64,000 nucleotides of DNA from Anaerocolumna sedimenticola (GCF_009931695.1 NZ_CP048000.1:186001-250000); one strand, 5' to 3'; numbered from the stretch's first letter, positions 8,646 to 19,012 are shown. The notes: generated by a model from the sequence alone, not told the origin. Numbers and translations: made by a program.

Positions 8646-9950
8646 ATGAAGAATAAGTTATTTTGCCGGTTTCTTATAACAGTTATTTTGATACTGGCCA
8701 TTTTTCCGTCATTTCAGGTACAAGCAAAGGTTCAGGATTTTCCTGGAATATATATGGAATTAAATCTGCCGGAAGATACCATCGTACTAACAAAAGATAC
8801 ACCGGACACAGATGAGAAGTGGAAAGAAGCCGGGATTACCGACCCAAAAAGCGAGAAAGATAATTTTAGTAAAATTGGAGTTAGGGCTGTCTTATATGAC
8901 CCAAATACCCAAACAACTGTAAGGCTGCTGCAAAAATATTCTAATGATACAAGAAAAATATTTAATTTGTCATTACTTTCAAAAGAAGAATTAACTGATT
9001 TTCTGAATAACCTTGGTACTTCAAATGATAAGAGCGCAAAGATGGAGGTTACAGAGTATTCCCATAAAGAGGCAACTTTTTTTCGGTATAGTATTGAGAT
9101 GACCCAAAATGGTGAACCCCTAACCGAAATAATCTATGGAACTATTGTAAACGGATCTACTATTACCTTTGATACTTTTAAGAAAGACAGTATAGATACG
9201 GTTGACGAAACATTTGTTAAAGAGCTGGTTGCAGGGACACATTTTACGAAATTTCTGGATAAAGCGGAAGTAGCAAAGCAGGAAAGGGCATCTCAAATTC
9301 GTTTCTTTCTTAGTTTTATCATCCTCATTGCAATAATTGTTGTTTTGGTATATCTGAATAAAAAGAAGAGTAAAAAGCAAAAAGCATTAAAAGATAAGAA
9401 AACAGAAGCGTTGACCAGCTTTTATATGGAACAAAAGAAAAAAGAAGAACAAAATATAAAAGATACCGTATTGTATGTTAACCGGACAGAGTATTCGGAA
9501 CAAGTTTTTAAAGATTACTTCCACTATAATGAAATTATCAGGAAATTAAAAACCTGGATTATTATGGCGGTATCTTTCCTTATTATCTTATTGTTTTTAT
9601 ATACCTCCGGACCCGGAATTATTGGTTGTGCCATAGCCCTTATTCTTTTATTTGTGTTTCTATACTACCAGGGAATCCGAATCGAAAAATTAGTTGGTGC
9701 TATGAAGAAAATATATGACAAGAATAAAAGTAAGGAGGCCGTATTCACATTTTATGAAGATTACTTTACCTTATCCGGTATCCAATTTATTTCAAAGTAT
9801 CCTTACACACAAATAACCGAAATAAAGGAATATAAAGATTATATTTATATTTATATAGGTCCGGAAAAGGCATTTTATCTAAAGAAAGACGGATTCGAAC
9901 ATATCGAGGCGGAAATTATTAAATTTATAAAACAACATACTTCAAAGTAA
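8646..9950 (+). CDS. Secreted/membrane protein with YcxB-like C-terminal domain
   Basis: The 434-residue protein starts with a signal peptide (hydrophobic core LITVILILAIF, probable cleavage after VQA). An extracellular domain of about 190 residues follows, then a transmembrane helix near 220-238 (FFLSFIILIAIIVVLVYL). A cytosolic Lys-rich linker, two further membrane helices near 305-345 and a C-terminal domain complete it. That last domain (TFYEDYFTLSGIQFISKYPY, IKEYKDYIYIYIG, AFYLKKDGF) fits the YcxB-like family of unknown function. An AAGGAG site precedes the ATG. I recognise no partner gene, and the role is unknown. Confidence 0.75.
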   Translation: MKNKLFCRFLITVILILAIFPSFQVQAKVQDFPGIYMELNLPEDTIVLTKDTPDTDEKWKEAGITDPKSEKDNFSKIGVRAVLYDPNTQTTVRLLQKYSNDTRKIFNLSLLSKEELTDFLNNLGTSNDKSAKMEVTEYSHKEATFFRYSIEMTQNGEPLTEIIYGTIVNGSTITFDTFKKDSIDTVDETFVKELVAGTHFTKFLDKAEVAKQERASQIRFFLSFIILIAIIVVLVYLNKKKSKKQKALKDKKTEALTSFYMEQKKKEEQNIKDTVLYVNRTEYSEQVFKDYFHYNEIIRKLKTWIIMAVSFLIILLFLYTSGPGIIGCAIALILLFVFLYYQGIRIEKLVGAMKKIYDKNKSKEAVFTFYEDYFTLSGIQFISKYPYTQITEIKEYKDYIYIYIGPEKAFYLKKDGFEHIEAEIIKFIKQHTSK

Positions 9951-9972
9951 TCCTAAATCTATAAGTTTTTTC

Positions 9973-10072
9973 ATTGGGGTCGTCGCAAAATCTTTAAGTT
10001 TCATAACAATGTCTGGAATATGCAGTAATATTTCTAGCAATTATACTCTTAGATTTCTGCTGCAACCCCAAT
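9973..10072. terminator. Long imperfect hairpin between convergent genes
   Basis: ATTGGGGTCGTCGCAAAATCT at the left can pair with AGATTTCTGCTGCAACCCCAAT at the right, with about 58 bases between. It lies between the convergent YcxB-like and epimerase genes, so it probably terminates both. Confidence 0.55.
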
Positions 10073-10076
10073 TACC

Positions 10077-10952
10077 TTATAATAGTTCAATACTCCAAGT
10101 ATTTGTATAAGTCAACCCTTCCTGCAAGCTTATAAGATCTTTCTGTTTGGTTATATCTTCTATAATTCCTTCTCTTGATGGCAGCGATGTCCATGGCTCA
10201 ATACATACATAATTAACTTTCATTTTAGGCAGGTGCCATAATCCTAAATATCTCATATCAGGATAAAATACGGTTACCCCTTTTCTCCCAATATCCGATT
10301 TTAGGGTAGCTGATTTACTCATATTTTTTAAGATAATTGCATCTTTGTCGAAAAGTTCATGTTTAAGATTCAGATATTTATTATCTCTTAATAAAAATGG
10401 CTTATCTTCTCCAGTTACAAAATTATTTTCCGAAATTCCAACCCTGTGTACATTTTTCTTTGCCGGCAACTCGATATAATAATCTTCAAATTGGAAATCC
10501 TCTTCAATTGGAACACGAAATCCCGGATGTCCGCCAAGACCAAAGTACATCGTTTTGTTATCCCGATTGATAACCTCATACATAATATATAAATTTTTCC
10601 CTGCCAAATTGTAATGAACCAGGTAAGTAAACATAAAAGGATACATTTTCATTGTTTCTGTGTCGCTGTTTAATAGGAATATTATATTTTCTTTTGTATG
10701 ATAAATCACTTTCATATCGCTGCCTGGCACAAAACCATGAATCGGCATTTCGTAAAACCTGCCATTATAATAATACTTCCCCTCTGTTAGCCTTGCAACA
10801 TATGGAAATATATTAGGAGCCCTGTCTTTCCACGAATTTTCATCGCCCTGCCATAAATATTCCGTACCGTCTCTTTCCAGTATTGATTGCAGTTCAGCCC
10901 CCTTAGTCGAAACAGTAATTTTTAAAATATCATTTTCAATACTATAATTCAT
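10077..10952 (-). CDS. Aldose 1-epimerase family protein (LacX/GalM-like)
   Basis: The 291-residue protein fits the aldose 1-epimerase superfamily. The N-terminus has TKGAELQSIL and EYLWQGDENSW. PIHGFVPGSDM carries a likely catalytic His, and GLGGHPGFRVP carries the second conserved His. The C-terminus has CIEPWTSLP with the family's Glu. Members interconvert the alpha and beta anomers of free sugars; LacX-like proteins lie next to sugar-use genes and their exact sugars are mostly untested. Here it is next to a fucosidase, in the same direction but with its own promoter space. A GAAAGG-type ribosome-binding site precedes the ATG. Confidence 0.88.
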   Translation of the reverse strand: MNYSIENDILKITVSTKGAELQSILERDGTEYLWQGDENSWKDRAPNIFPYVARLTEGKYYYNGRFYEMPIHGFVPGSDMKVIYHTKENIIFLLNSDTETMKMYPFMFTYLVHYNLAGKNLYIMYEVINRDNKTMYFGLGGHPGFRVPIEEDFQFEDYYIELPAKKNVHRVGISENNFVTGEDKPFLLRDNKYLNLKHELFDKDAIILKNMSKSATLKSDIGRKGVTVFYPDMRYLGLWHLPKMKVNYVCIEPWTSLPSREGIIEDITKQKDLISLQEGLTYTNTWSIELL

Positions 10953-11162
10953 GCCGCATTCCTTTCCTATACTCTACATTGTTTTATTTACAACGATATA
11001 TGCATGTTGCTGTATCAAGAAAATGTAACAATTAATCTTTTTATTAACATATTCTATTTTATATAAGTCGATACCAACCTGCTGATGTTTTTAATTTAAT
11101 TTGGGGTAAGGGATCATTCATGCAATCTGGATTTATTCCCATACGGTTAAGTTCCGCGGAAT

Positions 11163-11206
11163 AAAAGGCAGAACCGAAACCCAAATGTTTTTCGGTTCTG
11201 CCTTTT
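11163..11206 (-). terminator. Terminator after fucosidase gene
   Basis: A perfect 16-bp stem, AAAAGGCAGAACCGAA with TTCGGTTCTGCCTTTT, lies 6 bases after the fucosidase stop and is T-rich. Confidence 0.9.
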
Positions 11207-11211
11207 AAATT

Positions 11212-12518
11212 TTATATAAGCTCTAATTCCAAAACGGTATCTCTTTCATCATAAAGCCCCGCTATATCAAGTTCTACATAGGCATCTAAGGGATAATCTT
11301 CTCCATTCCAGGGGCGTGTCAGTTTAAGCTCTGCTCCATCTTCTAATATGCGGACTTTCTTTAATTTTCCTTCCAGTCCTTCCAAACGGAACCCACCTAC
11401 CCGTCTGTCATAGATATGGGCATAGAGCATTTTTCCATTCTGTGTAAAACGCCCCCATTCCGGCTTAGGAAAATCACTTTTACCGCAGCCATAGATGCTG
11501 TCACCATTCACCCTCATCCAATCTCCAATCTCTTTTAAGATTCTCACACTGTCTTTCGGGAATTCTCCTTTCGCATTCGGACCTACATTAATGAGCATAT
11601 TGCCATTTTTGCTAACACATTCCACCAGCATATGCAGGACATTTTCGGTAGTTTTATAATCCCAGGGTTTATTTTTTGCATAACCCCAGTTCTCATTTAA
11701 AGTAAGACATAATTCCCAGGGTACCGGACGTCCGAGAACATCTAATTCACCTGTCGCAGGCATCATACATTCCGGTGAAACAAAATCCCCGGAATGCAGG
11801 TCCGGTTCTTCTTTTCTGGCATCCCCGCCCAGACGGTTATCAATAATAATATCCGGCTGAAGAGAGCGGATCATTTTAACCAATTCTGATGCCCTCCAGG
11901 TTTCCCCTGACATATGTTCAAATTCCGTACCGGAAAGTCTGACATTATCATAAGAAAAATCAAACCAGATAACATCAATTTTTCCATAGTTTGTTAACAG
12001 TTCCCTGACTTGATTATGGAAATAACGAATATAGTTCTCCAGGTTATGTTTTACATCTTTAAATTCCTCATTATCTCTCATAGGATGCTGCCTGTCACCA
12101 TAATGAGGATAATCCGGATGATGCCAGTCTAACAGAGAATAGTAGAAACCGACTTTAATTCCTTCCTCTCTGAAAGCATCTACATATTCCTTTACCAGAT
12201 CTCTGCCGCATTGCGTATTGGTGCTTTTAAAATCCGTATACTGGGAATCAAACAGACAAAATCCATCGTGATGTTTCGTGGTCAGTACCGCATATTTCAT
12301 ACCTGCTTCTTTGGCACATTTTGCCCATTCCTTAGGATTATACCGAACCGGGTTAAATTCTTCAAAATACTGATTATATTCTTCGGTACTGATTTTTTCC
12401 GTACTTTTTACCCATTCCCCCGGGCAGGTATAGCATACAATCCCCAGTGTATAAACATACCAAAACGTGCCTCACGGAACCACTCCGTTCTTTTTTCTCT
12501 TTCCTGATATCCTGTCAT
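11212..12518 (-). pseudogene. GH29 alpha-L-fucosidase, one -1 frameshift
   Basis: From ATG 12518 (AGAAGGAT ribosome-binding site) the frame reads the classic GH29 start, [23 protein letters not shown], then shifts. The rest is in the next frame: [52 protein letters not shown] (probable nucleophile Asp) and NWGYAKNKPWDY. Adding one G to the GGGGG run complementary to 12417-12421 restores a 435-residue enzyme. GH29 enzymes release alpha-linked L-fucose from glycans by a retaining mechanism. No signal peptide is visible, so it probably acts on imported oligosaccharides. It is divergent from an AraC regulator that likely controls it. An ORF reading from ATG 12300 alone would miss the N-terminal strand and is unlikely to be the real start. 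Confidence 0.85.
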
Positions 12519-12554
12519 AATATCCTTCTCCTCTCTCTTCTCTGTATTTCAGGC

Positions 12555-12586
12555 AGGTAATTGCAAAACCAGATTATTGTATTAAC
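12555..12586 (+). repeat. Degenerate end of MITE-like element (family 3)
   Basis: GGTAATTGCAAAACCAGATT followed by ATTGTATTAA resembles one terminal inverted repeat of the elements at 43085 and 56230. It lies in the divergent fucosidase/AraC promoter region. Confidence 0.45.
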
Positions 12587-12607
12587 CAGAACGCTTTATA
12601 AACTCCA

Positions 12608-12637
12608 TTGACAAGGATAGTTTAACATCGATATAAT
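12608..12637 (+). promoter_or_regulatory. Sigma-A-type promoter of the AraC regulator
   Basis: A consensus TTGACA and TATAAT lie 18 bases apart, about 70 bases ahead of the AraC start codon. Confidence 0.8.
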
Positions 12638-12706
12638 AAATATGTAATACAAAATTCAAACATAAAGTTGAAAAAAATTAACCTTATTTTCTTAAAGGAG
12701 CTGCCA

Positions 12707-13522
12707 ATGGATATTAACTATTCTAAGTATTTTTCCAGTCTCTATATTGATTATTATTATGGCAGTTATACTAACTGCGGTCCTAACTGGAGGGAGAACA
12801 ATATCCTGTGTCCTTTTTGTAAAATATATTATATTACGGACGGAGAATGTGAAATAAAGATAGAGGGTACTGTTTATCAGGGGTTTAAAGGAAGAATGTT
12901 CTTTATTCCTTCCCAGACAAAACATTCCTTTTATCATGTGAATGAAAATTATATTACCAAGTATTGGTTACACTTTGAGATAAAGGCTTGGGATGACCAG
13001 TTATTTAAGAACCTGGGTTTACCTTACTATATAGATGTAAAAGAGGATGAACAAATTATATCTCATTTTGCGGATATTTTTAAGGAGGCAAAAGAAAATA
13101 CTCTTGCTTCTGCGTTTCGTTTAAAAGCGGGGATACTGTCCCTTTTATCGGATTATATCGCCTTAGCCGACCAGAAAAATATCTCCATAAGAGAAGAAAC
13201 TCATTCGGAGTTTTATTCCGTAATATCCTATATCAATGATAATTTACAGAATAAACTTTCCCTGGATGGTTTATCAGAAAGGATGCATATGCATCCAAAT
13301 TATTTTATCCGTTTATTTAAAAACAGGATGGGTACAACACCTCTTAATTATATTAATAAACTCAGAATGGAACGTGCCAAATCATTGTTGGAAAATACCA
13401 GTCTGCCTATATCGGAAATTATGATTCAGGTTGGTTTTGAAGATTTAAGCTCTTTTTCTAATTTTTTTAAGCATTATTCCGGTTATAATCCAAAGATATT
13501 CCGGAAAACATTTGGGAAATAA
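12707..13522 (+). CDS. AraC-family transcriptional regulator
   Basis: The 271-residue protein has an N-terminal cupin-like sensor domain (about 1-150, with RMFFIPSQTKHSFYHV) and a C-terminal pair of helix-turn-helix units (about 170-270). The latter include LSERMHMHPNYFIRLFKNRM and ISEIMIQVGFEDLSSFSNFF, then the family signature YNPKIFRK. I chose ATG 12707 because AAAGGAG lies 6 bases upstream; an earlier ATG at 12668 has no such site. It is divergent from the GH29 fucosidase, so it is likely a sugar-responsive activator of that gene. The inducer is unknown; fucose or a fucosylated oligosaccharide is my guess from context. Confidence 0.92.
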   Translation: MDINYSKYFSSLYIDYYYGSYTNCGPNWRENNILCPFCKIYYITDGECEIKIEGTVYQGFKGRMFFIPSQTKHSFYHVNENYITKYWLHFEIKAWDDQLFKNLGLPYYIDVKEDEQIISHFADIFKEAKENTLASAFRLKAGILSLLSDYIALADQKNISIREETHSEFYSVISYINDNLQNKLSLDGLSERMHMHPNYFIRLFKNRMGTTPLNYINKLRMERAKSLLENTSLPISEIMIQVGFEDLSSFSNFFKHYSGYNPKIFRKTFGK

Positions 13523-13545
13523 AAGATATGATATATACTACCAGA

Positions 13546-13565
13546 GGGGCTGCTGCAACAGCCCC
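13546..13565 (-). terminator. Hairpin at end of fatty-acid operon
   Basis: GGGGCTG and CAGCCCC form a tight stem with a 6-base loop between the convergent AraC and accA genes. There is no long T-run. Confidence 0.6.
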
Positions 13566-13601
13566 ATATAGCATACACAACAGACTTATAAAAATACATT
13601 A

Positions 13602-14393
13602 TTACATATTTCGGAATCTTTCATAACGTTCTGCTACGATTTCTTCCTTAGTTTTTTCCCGAAACCGGCTGATAAAATCAACAATTCCGGCTCGTATCTG
13701 ACAGGCAACCGTATCCATGTTGTCAACAGACAGCGGTTCTTCTTCCTGAATCACCTGTTCCACTATTTTAAGTTCCTGTAAATCTGCAGCAGTAATTTTC
13801 ATAACCTCAGCAGCTTCATTGGCTCTTTTACTGTCTTTCCAAAGGATGGAAGCAAATCCTTCCGGTGATAAAACAGAATAAGTGGAATTCTCTAACATCC
13901 ACACTTCATTAGCTACTCCAAGGGCCAAGGCTCCGCCGCTGCCCCCTTCCCCAATTACAATGGACAATATGGGCACCTTGATTCCGGACATCTCATATAG
14001 ATTTCTTGCAATAGCTTCTCCCTGGCCTCTCTCTTCTGCTTCTATACCGCAATATGCACCGGGAGTATCTATAAAGCAGATAATAGGCCGGTTAAATTTC
14101 TCAGCCTGCTTCATTAAACGCAGGGCTTTCCGATAACCATCCGGATTGGGCATTCCATAATTTCTTTTCATATTTTGTTTGATACTTCGGCCTTTTTGCT
14201 GACCGATAACGGTTACCGTTATCTCATCGATGGTTGCAAGTCCCGCAACTATCGCCCCATCATCACGGCAAACACGGTCTCCATGCAATTCCATGAATTT
14301 ATTAAATATAGAACTAATGAAATCCAGGGTTGTAGGTCTCTCCGTACTTCTGGCTAATTGTACCCGGTCCCACGCAGTTAAATCTGCTGACAT
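13602..14393 (-). CDS. accA: Acetyl-CoA carboxylase carboxyltransferase subunit alpha
   Basis: AccA forms the carboxyltransferase with AccD and makes malonyl-CoA from acetyl-CoA and carboxybiotin. The sequence has [59 protein letters not shown] and [19 protein letters not shown], all typical of AccA. I prefer the ATG at 14393 (263 residues) because GGGAG lies 9 bases upstream. A GTG at 14444, just 8 bases after accD, would add 17 residues but lacks a ribosome-binding site. The longer N-terminal helix of the B. subtilis protein is absent, as in many clostridial forms. It is the last gene of the operon. Confidence 0.95.
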   Translation of the reverse strand: MSADLTAWDRVQLARSTERPTTLDFISSIFNKFMELHGDRVCRDDGAIVAGLATIDEITVTVIGQQKGRSIKQNMKRNYGMPNPDGYRKALRLMKQAEKFNRPIICFIDTPGAYCGIEAEERGQGEAIARNLYEMSGIKVPILSIVIGEGGSGGALALGVANEVWMLENSTYSVLSPEGFASILWKDSKRANEAAEVMKITAADLQELKIVEQVIQEEEPLSVDNMDTVACQIRAGIVDFISRFREKTKEEIVAERYERFRNM

Positions 14394-14452
14394 AATTTCA
14401 TCTCCCAACCTAAACTTTTTGTTTTCACGTGACAATTCAGTCACCTGCTGTT

Positions 14453-15334
14453 CTAATAATCAACACACGCACTCTTCACAAGCATTGATAATGTTTGCTT
14501 CAATTTGTTACGTTTTACTATTTTATCAACAAATCCGTGTTCAAGTAAAAATTCTGCTCTTTGAAATCCCTCCGGCAAACGCTGGCCGATGGTTTGTTCG
14601 ATTACTCTGGGACCTGCAAATCCGATTAAAGCTCCGGGTTCTGCTAATATTACATCTCCCAGCATAGCAAAACTAGCCATAACACCTCCGGTGGTAGGGT
14701 CAGTTAATACGGAGACATATAATAGTCCGGCCTCATCATGTTTTTTAATTGCCTGGGAAGTTTTAGCCATCTGCATCAAAGATATAATTCCCTCCTGCAT
14801 TCTGGCACCACCGGAACAGCAGAACAGGATGACCGGAAGCTTTTGTTCTGTGGCTCTCTCAATCATTCTGGTAATTTTTTCACCAACCACTTCACCCATA
14901 CTTCCCATTAGGAAATTGGATGCCATTACTCCAATGGCAACTCTTGTTTCATCAATTTTGCCTTCCCCTGTGATTACTGCTTCGTCCAAATTGGTTACAA
15001 CCTTCATCAGTTCCAGTTTACTCTTATATCCCGGGAAATTAAGGGGATCACTTATGGGAAGTTCCATATCCCATTCTTCAAAAGTACCTTTATCTACAAT
15101 CATACTGATTCTGGTTCGGGGGCTGACACGGAAATAATTCCCGCAATTCGGGCAAATATAATAATTAGCAACTACATCTTCCGTATATATAATTTCATTA
15201 CACTTTTCGCATTTTTCAAATAAACCGTCAGGAATTTGGGCCTCATCCAATGAGTCTTTTATCTTCTCGCCAAGTTGAACATGTTTAAGTCCTGCTCCAT
15301 TACTTGGATTCTTTTTAAACATTTCCTTTAGCAT
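14453..15334 (-). CDS. accD: Acetyl-CoA carboxylase carboxyltransferase subunit beta
   Basis: The 293-residue protein has an N-terminal four-Cys zinc ribbon (CEKCNEIIY ... [10 protein letters not shown]) and then the carboxyltransferase fold. Motifs are [34 protein letters not shown] and [14 protein letters not shown]. It pairs with AccA. Its start directly abuts the accC stop, which suggests translational coupling and equal supply of subunits. Confidence 0.97.
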   Translation of the reverse strand: MLKEMFKKNPSNGAGLKHVQLGEKIKDSLDEAQIPDGLFEKCEKCNEIIYTEDVVANYYICPNCGNYFRVSPRTRISMIVDKGTFEEWDMELPISDPLNFPGYKSKLELMKVVTNLDEAVITGEGKIDETRVAIGVMASNFLMGSMGEVVGEKITRMIERATEQKLPVILFCCSGGARMQEGIISLMQMAKTSQAIKKHDEAGLLYVSVLTDPTTGGVMASFAMLGDVILAEPGALIGFAGPRVIEQTIGQRLPEGFQRAEFLLEHGFVDKIVKRNKLKQTLSMLVKSACVDY

Positions 15335-16687
15335 TTAGGCCTCCTTTTCGGATAACATTCTTTCGACGAATCCGGTATCTGTTTTTCCTTTTATATAATC
15401 CTCATGATTTATAATCTGATACTGAAAATCGATATTGGTATCTATTCCTTCAATCACTAATTCACCAAGAACACCGCGCATCTTCTGAATTGCCAGTTCA
15501 CGGGTTGCATCATGGACCATAAGCTTAACAATTAAAGAATCGTAAGCTGCCGGTATACGGTAACCGGTATAAAGGGCTGAGTCAATACGTACCCCGTTGC
15601 CACCCGGCATATGAAGACTGGATACAACTCCGGGAGAGGGCATAAAGTTTTTACTTGGATTTTCCGCATTAATCCTGCATTCAATGGAATGTCCTTTAAT
15701 CTCAATATCTTCCTGTGTGAAAGAAAGTTTTTCTCCACCGGCAATTTTAATCTGTTCACGTATTAAATCAATCCCTGTAACCATTTCCGTTACACCATGC
15801 TCTACCTGGATTCTTGTATTCATTTCAATAAAATAGAAATTATTATCCTGATCTAATATAAATTCTATGGTTCCTGCGTTACAATAACCTGCTGCTTTTG
15901 CAGCTTTTATGGCAGTTTCCCCCATAGTCTTTCTCAATTCTTCATTTATAACAAAAGATGGAGCTTCTTCAATCATTTTTTGGTGTCTTCTTTGGATTGA
16001 ACAATCTCTTTCTCCTAAATGTACTACATTTCCGTAATTATCGGCCAATATTTGAAATTCAATATGTCTTGCTTTTGGAATATACTTTTCGATGTACATG
16101 GTGTCGTCACCAAAAGAATTTTTTGCTTCCTGACTGGCAGTTTCAAAATGATGTAAAAATTCCTCTTCTGTCTGGACGATACGCATTCCCTTGCCGCCAC
16201 CGCCTGCAGAAGCCTTTATCATCACCGGATAACCCATCTCATCAGCAATTTTTTTCCCATCTTCCGCTGTAAAAATGGGCTCTTTTGTACCAGGTACAAC
16301 CGGCACACCGGCTTCCATCATGGTTTTTCTGGCTTCGGATTTATTTCCCATACGGTCAATTACTTCCGCTGATGGTCCGATAAAAGTAATATTACATTTA
16401 CTGCATAGGTCGGCAAATTTGCTGTTTTCCGATAAAAATCCAAAACCGGGGTGGATTGCGTCTGCTCCGGTTGCAAGAGTAGCACTTAAGATTCGATCCA
16501 TACGCAAATAACTGTCTTTGGAAGGCATTGGCCCTATACATACGGTTTCATCAGCAAGTTGGGCATGCAGTGCGTCCTTATCTATATCTGAGCATATGGC
16601 AACCGTATTGATACCCATTTCTCTGCATGCCCGGATAATACGGACTGCAATTTCTCCACGGTTGGCTATTAAAACTTTTTTAATCAT
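15335..16687 (-). CDS. accC: Biotin carboxylase subunit of acetyl-CoA carboxylase
   Basis: The 450-residue ATP-grasp enzyme carboxylates the biotin on AccB. It has the N-terminal KKVLIANRGEIAVRIIRA, the ATP-binding Gly-rich loop KASAGGGGKGMRIV, ERDCSIQRRHQK and FIEMNTRIQVEHGVTEMVTG. Its length is that of the free-standing subunit. No standard ribosome-binding site lies before the ATG. The only candidate, GGGTG 6 bases away, falls within the end of a dispersed repeat (16694-16799) placed between fabZ and accC. Confidence 0.97.
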   Translation of the reverse strand: MIKKVLIANRGEIAVRIIRACREMGINTVAICSDIDKDALHAQLADETVCIGPMPSKDSYLRMDRILSATLATGADAIHPGFGFLSENSKFADLCSKCNITFIGPSAEVIDRMGNKSEARKTMMEAGVPVVPGTKEPIFTAEDGKKIADEMGYPVMIKASAGGGGKGMRIVQTEEEFLHHFETASQEAKNSFGDDTMYIEKYIPKARHIEFQILADNYGNVVHLGERDCSIQRRHQKMIEEAPSFVINEELRKTMGETAIKAAKAAGYCNAGTIEFILDQDNNFYFIEMNTRIQVEHGVTEMVTGIDLIREQIKIAGGEKLSFTQEDIEIKGHSIECRINAENPSKNFMPSPGVVSSLHMPGGNGVRIDSALYTGYRIPAAYDSLIVKLMVHDATRELAIQKMRGVLGELVIEGIDTNIDFQYQIINHEDYIKGKTDTGFVERMLSEKEA

Positions 16688-16693
16688 AGTTTA

Positions 16694-16799
16694 CACCCAT
16701 TGCATAACACATCTGCTGGCAGATGTGTTACCGCCACAAATGAAAATGGTTGAAAGAATCAACACGTGGCAGCCTTTCTGTTTCATATTTTCTTTCAAC
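16694..16799 (+). repeat. Dispersed repeat family 2, copy between fabZ and accC
   Basis: It starts ACCCATTGCATAACACATCT and contains two hairpins: TAACACATCTGC with GCAGATGTGTTA, and GCCAC with GTGGC further on. Its left end lies 6 bases before the accC start codon on the minus strand. Close copies are at 42985 and 43799. Confidence 0.85.
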
Positions 16800-16852
16800 T
16801 TATCCCGTCATGATACCGTTTATACGGCATCTCCAATAACAGAGGAAGAAGC

Positions 16853-17275
16853 TTAACCGATAGCAAAGGTTAATTCCGCCTCTGCAAAAATTTTGTCTCC
16901 GTCATATGCTTTGGCATTAGCTACCCCAACATTGCCTTTCTTTTTTATTAATTCAACTTCTAAAGTTAAAACATCTCCTGGTACAATTTTATTACGGAAT
17001 CTTGCTTTATTAATTCCACCAAAATATGAATTCTTACCCTTATTTTCTTCAACGGATAAACATACTACAGCTCCAACCTGAGCAAGTGCTTCGATTACCA
17101 ATACGCCTGGCATTACAGGTTCATCCGGAAAATGACCAATAAAAAATGGTTCATTATAACTAACACATTTACGTCCGACGGCACGTTTACCTGGTTCCAG
17201 TTCATCGATACGGTCAATTAATAAAAATGGGCTTCTTTGGGGTATTATTTTCTTTATTTCATTAATATTTAACAT
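16853..17275 (-). CDS. fabZ: 3-hydroxyacyl-ACP dehydratase
   Basis: The 140-residue hot-dog-fold enzyme removes water from 3-hydroxyacyl-ACP during chain elongation. It shows the start IKKIIPQRSPFLLIDRI, the catalytic His in FFIGHFPDEPVMPGVL and the catalytic Glu in VIEALAQVGAV. Its length is standard. It lies between accB and accC. Confidence 0.96.
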   Translation of the reverse strand: MLNINEIKKIIPQRSPFLLIDRIDELEPGKRAVGRKCVSYNEPFFIGHFPDEPVMPGVLVIEALAQVGAVVCLSVEENKGKNSYFGGINKARFRNKIVPGDVLTLEVELIKKKGNVGVANAKAYDGDKIFAEAELTFAIG

Positions 17276-17329
17276 TTTCCTGCTCCTAACATTATGAGAA
17301 TCTGTTGTTTCCTCTTCGGGTAGTTATTT

Positions 17330-17764
17330 TTATAAAGGTCTTATAGTTACTAATGCCTGACCATATTCAATCATATCTTTATTCTTAACGAGTATTGCTT
17401 CCACGATGCCGTCATAAGCTGACTCAATTTCATTCATCAATTTCATAGCTTCAACAATTCCGATAATCTGACCCTTTTTAATCACATCACCAACTGTAAT
17501 ATAGGGATCACTGCCTTCGGATTTCGCTGCATAAAAAGTACCTACCATCGGTGAAGTAATCGTGAGTTTATTGGAATCTGCTTTATCTGTTTCTGTTTTC
17601 GTTCCGTTAATCACCGGAGTTACCGAAATTTCAGGTGCCTGGGAGTAAACTACATTGCGGTTAATTTCCAGTGACAGACTGCTGTCTCCTTCCGTGTATT
17701 TAAAGGAAGTTAAAGAAGACTCCGATACTGTCTGAATAAGCTTAATAATGTTTTCCATTTCCAT
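17330..17764 (-). CDS. accB: Biotin carboxyl carrier protein of acetyl-CoA carboxylase
   Basis: The 144-residue protein has a variable N-terminal dimerisation part and a C-terminal biotinyl domain (about 68-144). The Lys that takes biotin is in VEAMKLMNEI. The family's thumb-like segment is seen in YAAKSEGSDPYITVGDVI. It carries the carboxyl group from AccC to AccA/AccD. It is 12 bases downstream of fabF, so co-translation is likely. Confidence 0.96.
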   Translation of the reverse strand: MEMENIIKLIQTVSESSLTSFKYTEGDSSLSLEINRNVVYSQAPEISVTPVINGTKTETDKADSNKLTITSPMVGTFYAAKSEGSDPYITVGDVIKKGQIIGIVEAMKLMNEIESAYDGIVEAILVKNKDMIEYGQALVTIRPL

Positions 17765-17776
17765 AGCTATTTTCTC

Positions 17777-19012
17777 CTAACCTACGAATTTCTTTACTAA
17801 TAAACTGCCGTTATGACCACCGAAGCCCATGGAGTTACTGATTGCATAGTTTACGGTTTTATCGGTCACAGGTTCTTTCGTATAATTCAGATCTAATTCT
17901 TCATCCGGTACTTGATAACCCGCAGTTGCATGGATATAATTCTCCATGACAGACTTTACGCAGGTAATAAACTCTACCGCACCGGCTGCGCCTAACATGT
18001 GACCGGTCATGGATTTCGTAGAATTTACATTTAACTTATATGCATGGTCTCCAAATGCCTTTTTAATGGATCTGGTTTCAAATAAATCATTGTGGTGGGT
18101 ACTGGTTCCATGTGCATTAACATAATCCACTTCTTCCGGTTTGATACCTGCTTCCTTTACGGCTAATAACATAGCCCTTGCAGCTCCTTCTCCGTCTTCG
18201 CTTGGAGAAGTGATATGGAAAGCATCGCAAGTTGCACCATAACCAACAATTTCAGCTAAGATATTGGCACCTCTGGCAACTGCGTGTTCATAGGACTCTA
18301 ATATAACAACCCCTGCACCTTCACCCATTACAAACCCGCTTCTTTCTTTATCAAACGGTATGGATGCCCTTAGAGGATCCGTTTCCGTCGTCATGGCAGT
18401 TAATGCAGAGAAGCCGGCAACACCAATTGGTGAAATTGCAGCTTCCGTTCCACCTGCAACCATAACATCCGCTTCATTACACTGAATGTAACGGCAGGCA
18501 TCACCTATGGAGTGGGTACCCGTGGCACATGCTGTTACGATATTGGTGCACTTTCCTTTTAATCCAAAATTAATTGCCACATTTCCGGCTGCCATATTTG
18601 AAATCATTAGCGGGACCAATAAAGGAGCAATTCTCTTCGGTCCTTTCTCCAATAATTTCTGATGTTCTCTTTCAATCGCCTGAAGACTTCCAATACCGGA
18701 ACCAACCGACACACCAATTCTGGTTAAATCCTCTTTCTCTAAATCAAGTCCTGCATTTTCAATTGCCTGTGCTGATGCAGCCACAGCAAACTGGCAGAAA
18801 GTTTCCATTCTCTTTGCAGCCTTAGGATCCATATAATTCTCCGGATGAAAATCCTCTACCTCGGCTGCTAATTTAACTTTATAATCCGTTGTATCAAAAT
18901 ACGTAATCGGCTTAAATACATTCTTCTTTTCTTTCAGACTATTCCAAAATGTATCAATATCATTTCCGATAGGGGAAATAATACCCATACCAGTAACTAC
19001 TACTCTCTTCAT
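17777..19012 (-). CDS. fabF: Beta-ketoacyl-ACP synthase II
   Basis: This condensing enzyme extends acyl-ACP using malonyl-ACP. It has the catalytic Cys in VTACATGTHSIGDA and the two catalytic His residues in VNAHGTSTHHND and KSMTGHMLGAAGA. It ends in the Gly-rich NSMGFGGHN. I chose ATG 19012 (411 residues, MKRVVVTGMG) because AGGAGG lies 9 bases upstream; the longer open frame to 19072 adds a tail not found in the family. Confidence 0.97.
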   Translation of the reverse strand: MKRVVVTGMGIISPIGNDIDTFWNSLKEKKNVFKPITYFDTTDYKVKLAAEVEDFHPENYMDPKAAKRMETFCQFAVAASAQAIENAGLDLEKEDLTRIGVSVGSGIGSLQAIEREHQKLLEKGPKRIAPLLVPLMISNMAAGNVAINFGLKGKCTNIVTACATGTHSIGDACRYIQCNEADVMVAGGTEAAISPIGVAGFSALTAMTTETDPLRASIPFDKERSGFVMGEGAGVVILESYEHAVARGANILAEIVGYGATCDAFHITSPSEDGEGAARAMLLAVKEAGIKPEEVDYVNAHGTSTHHNDLFETRSIKKAFGDHAYKLNVNSTKSMTGHMLGAAGAVEFITCVKSVMENYIHATAGYQVPDEELDLNYTKEPVTDKTVNYAISNSMGFGGHNGSLLVKKFVG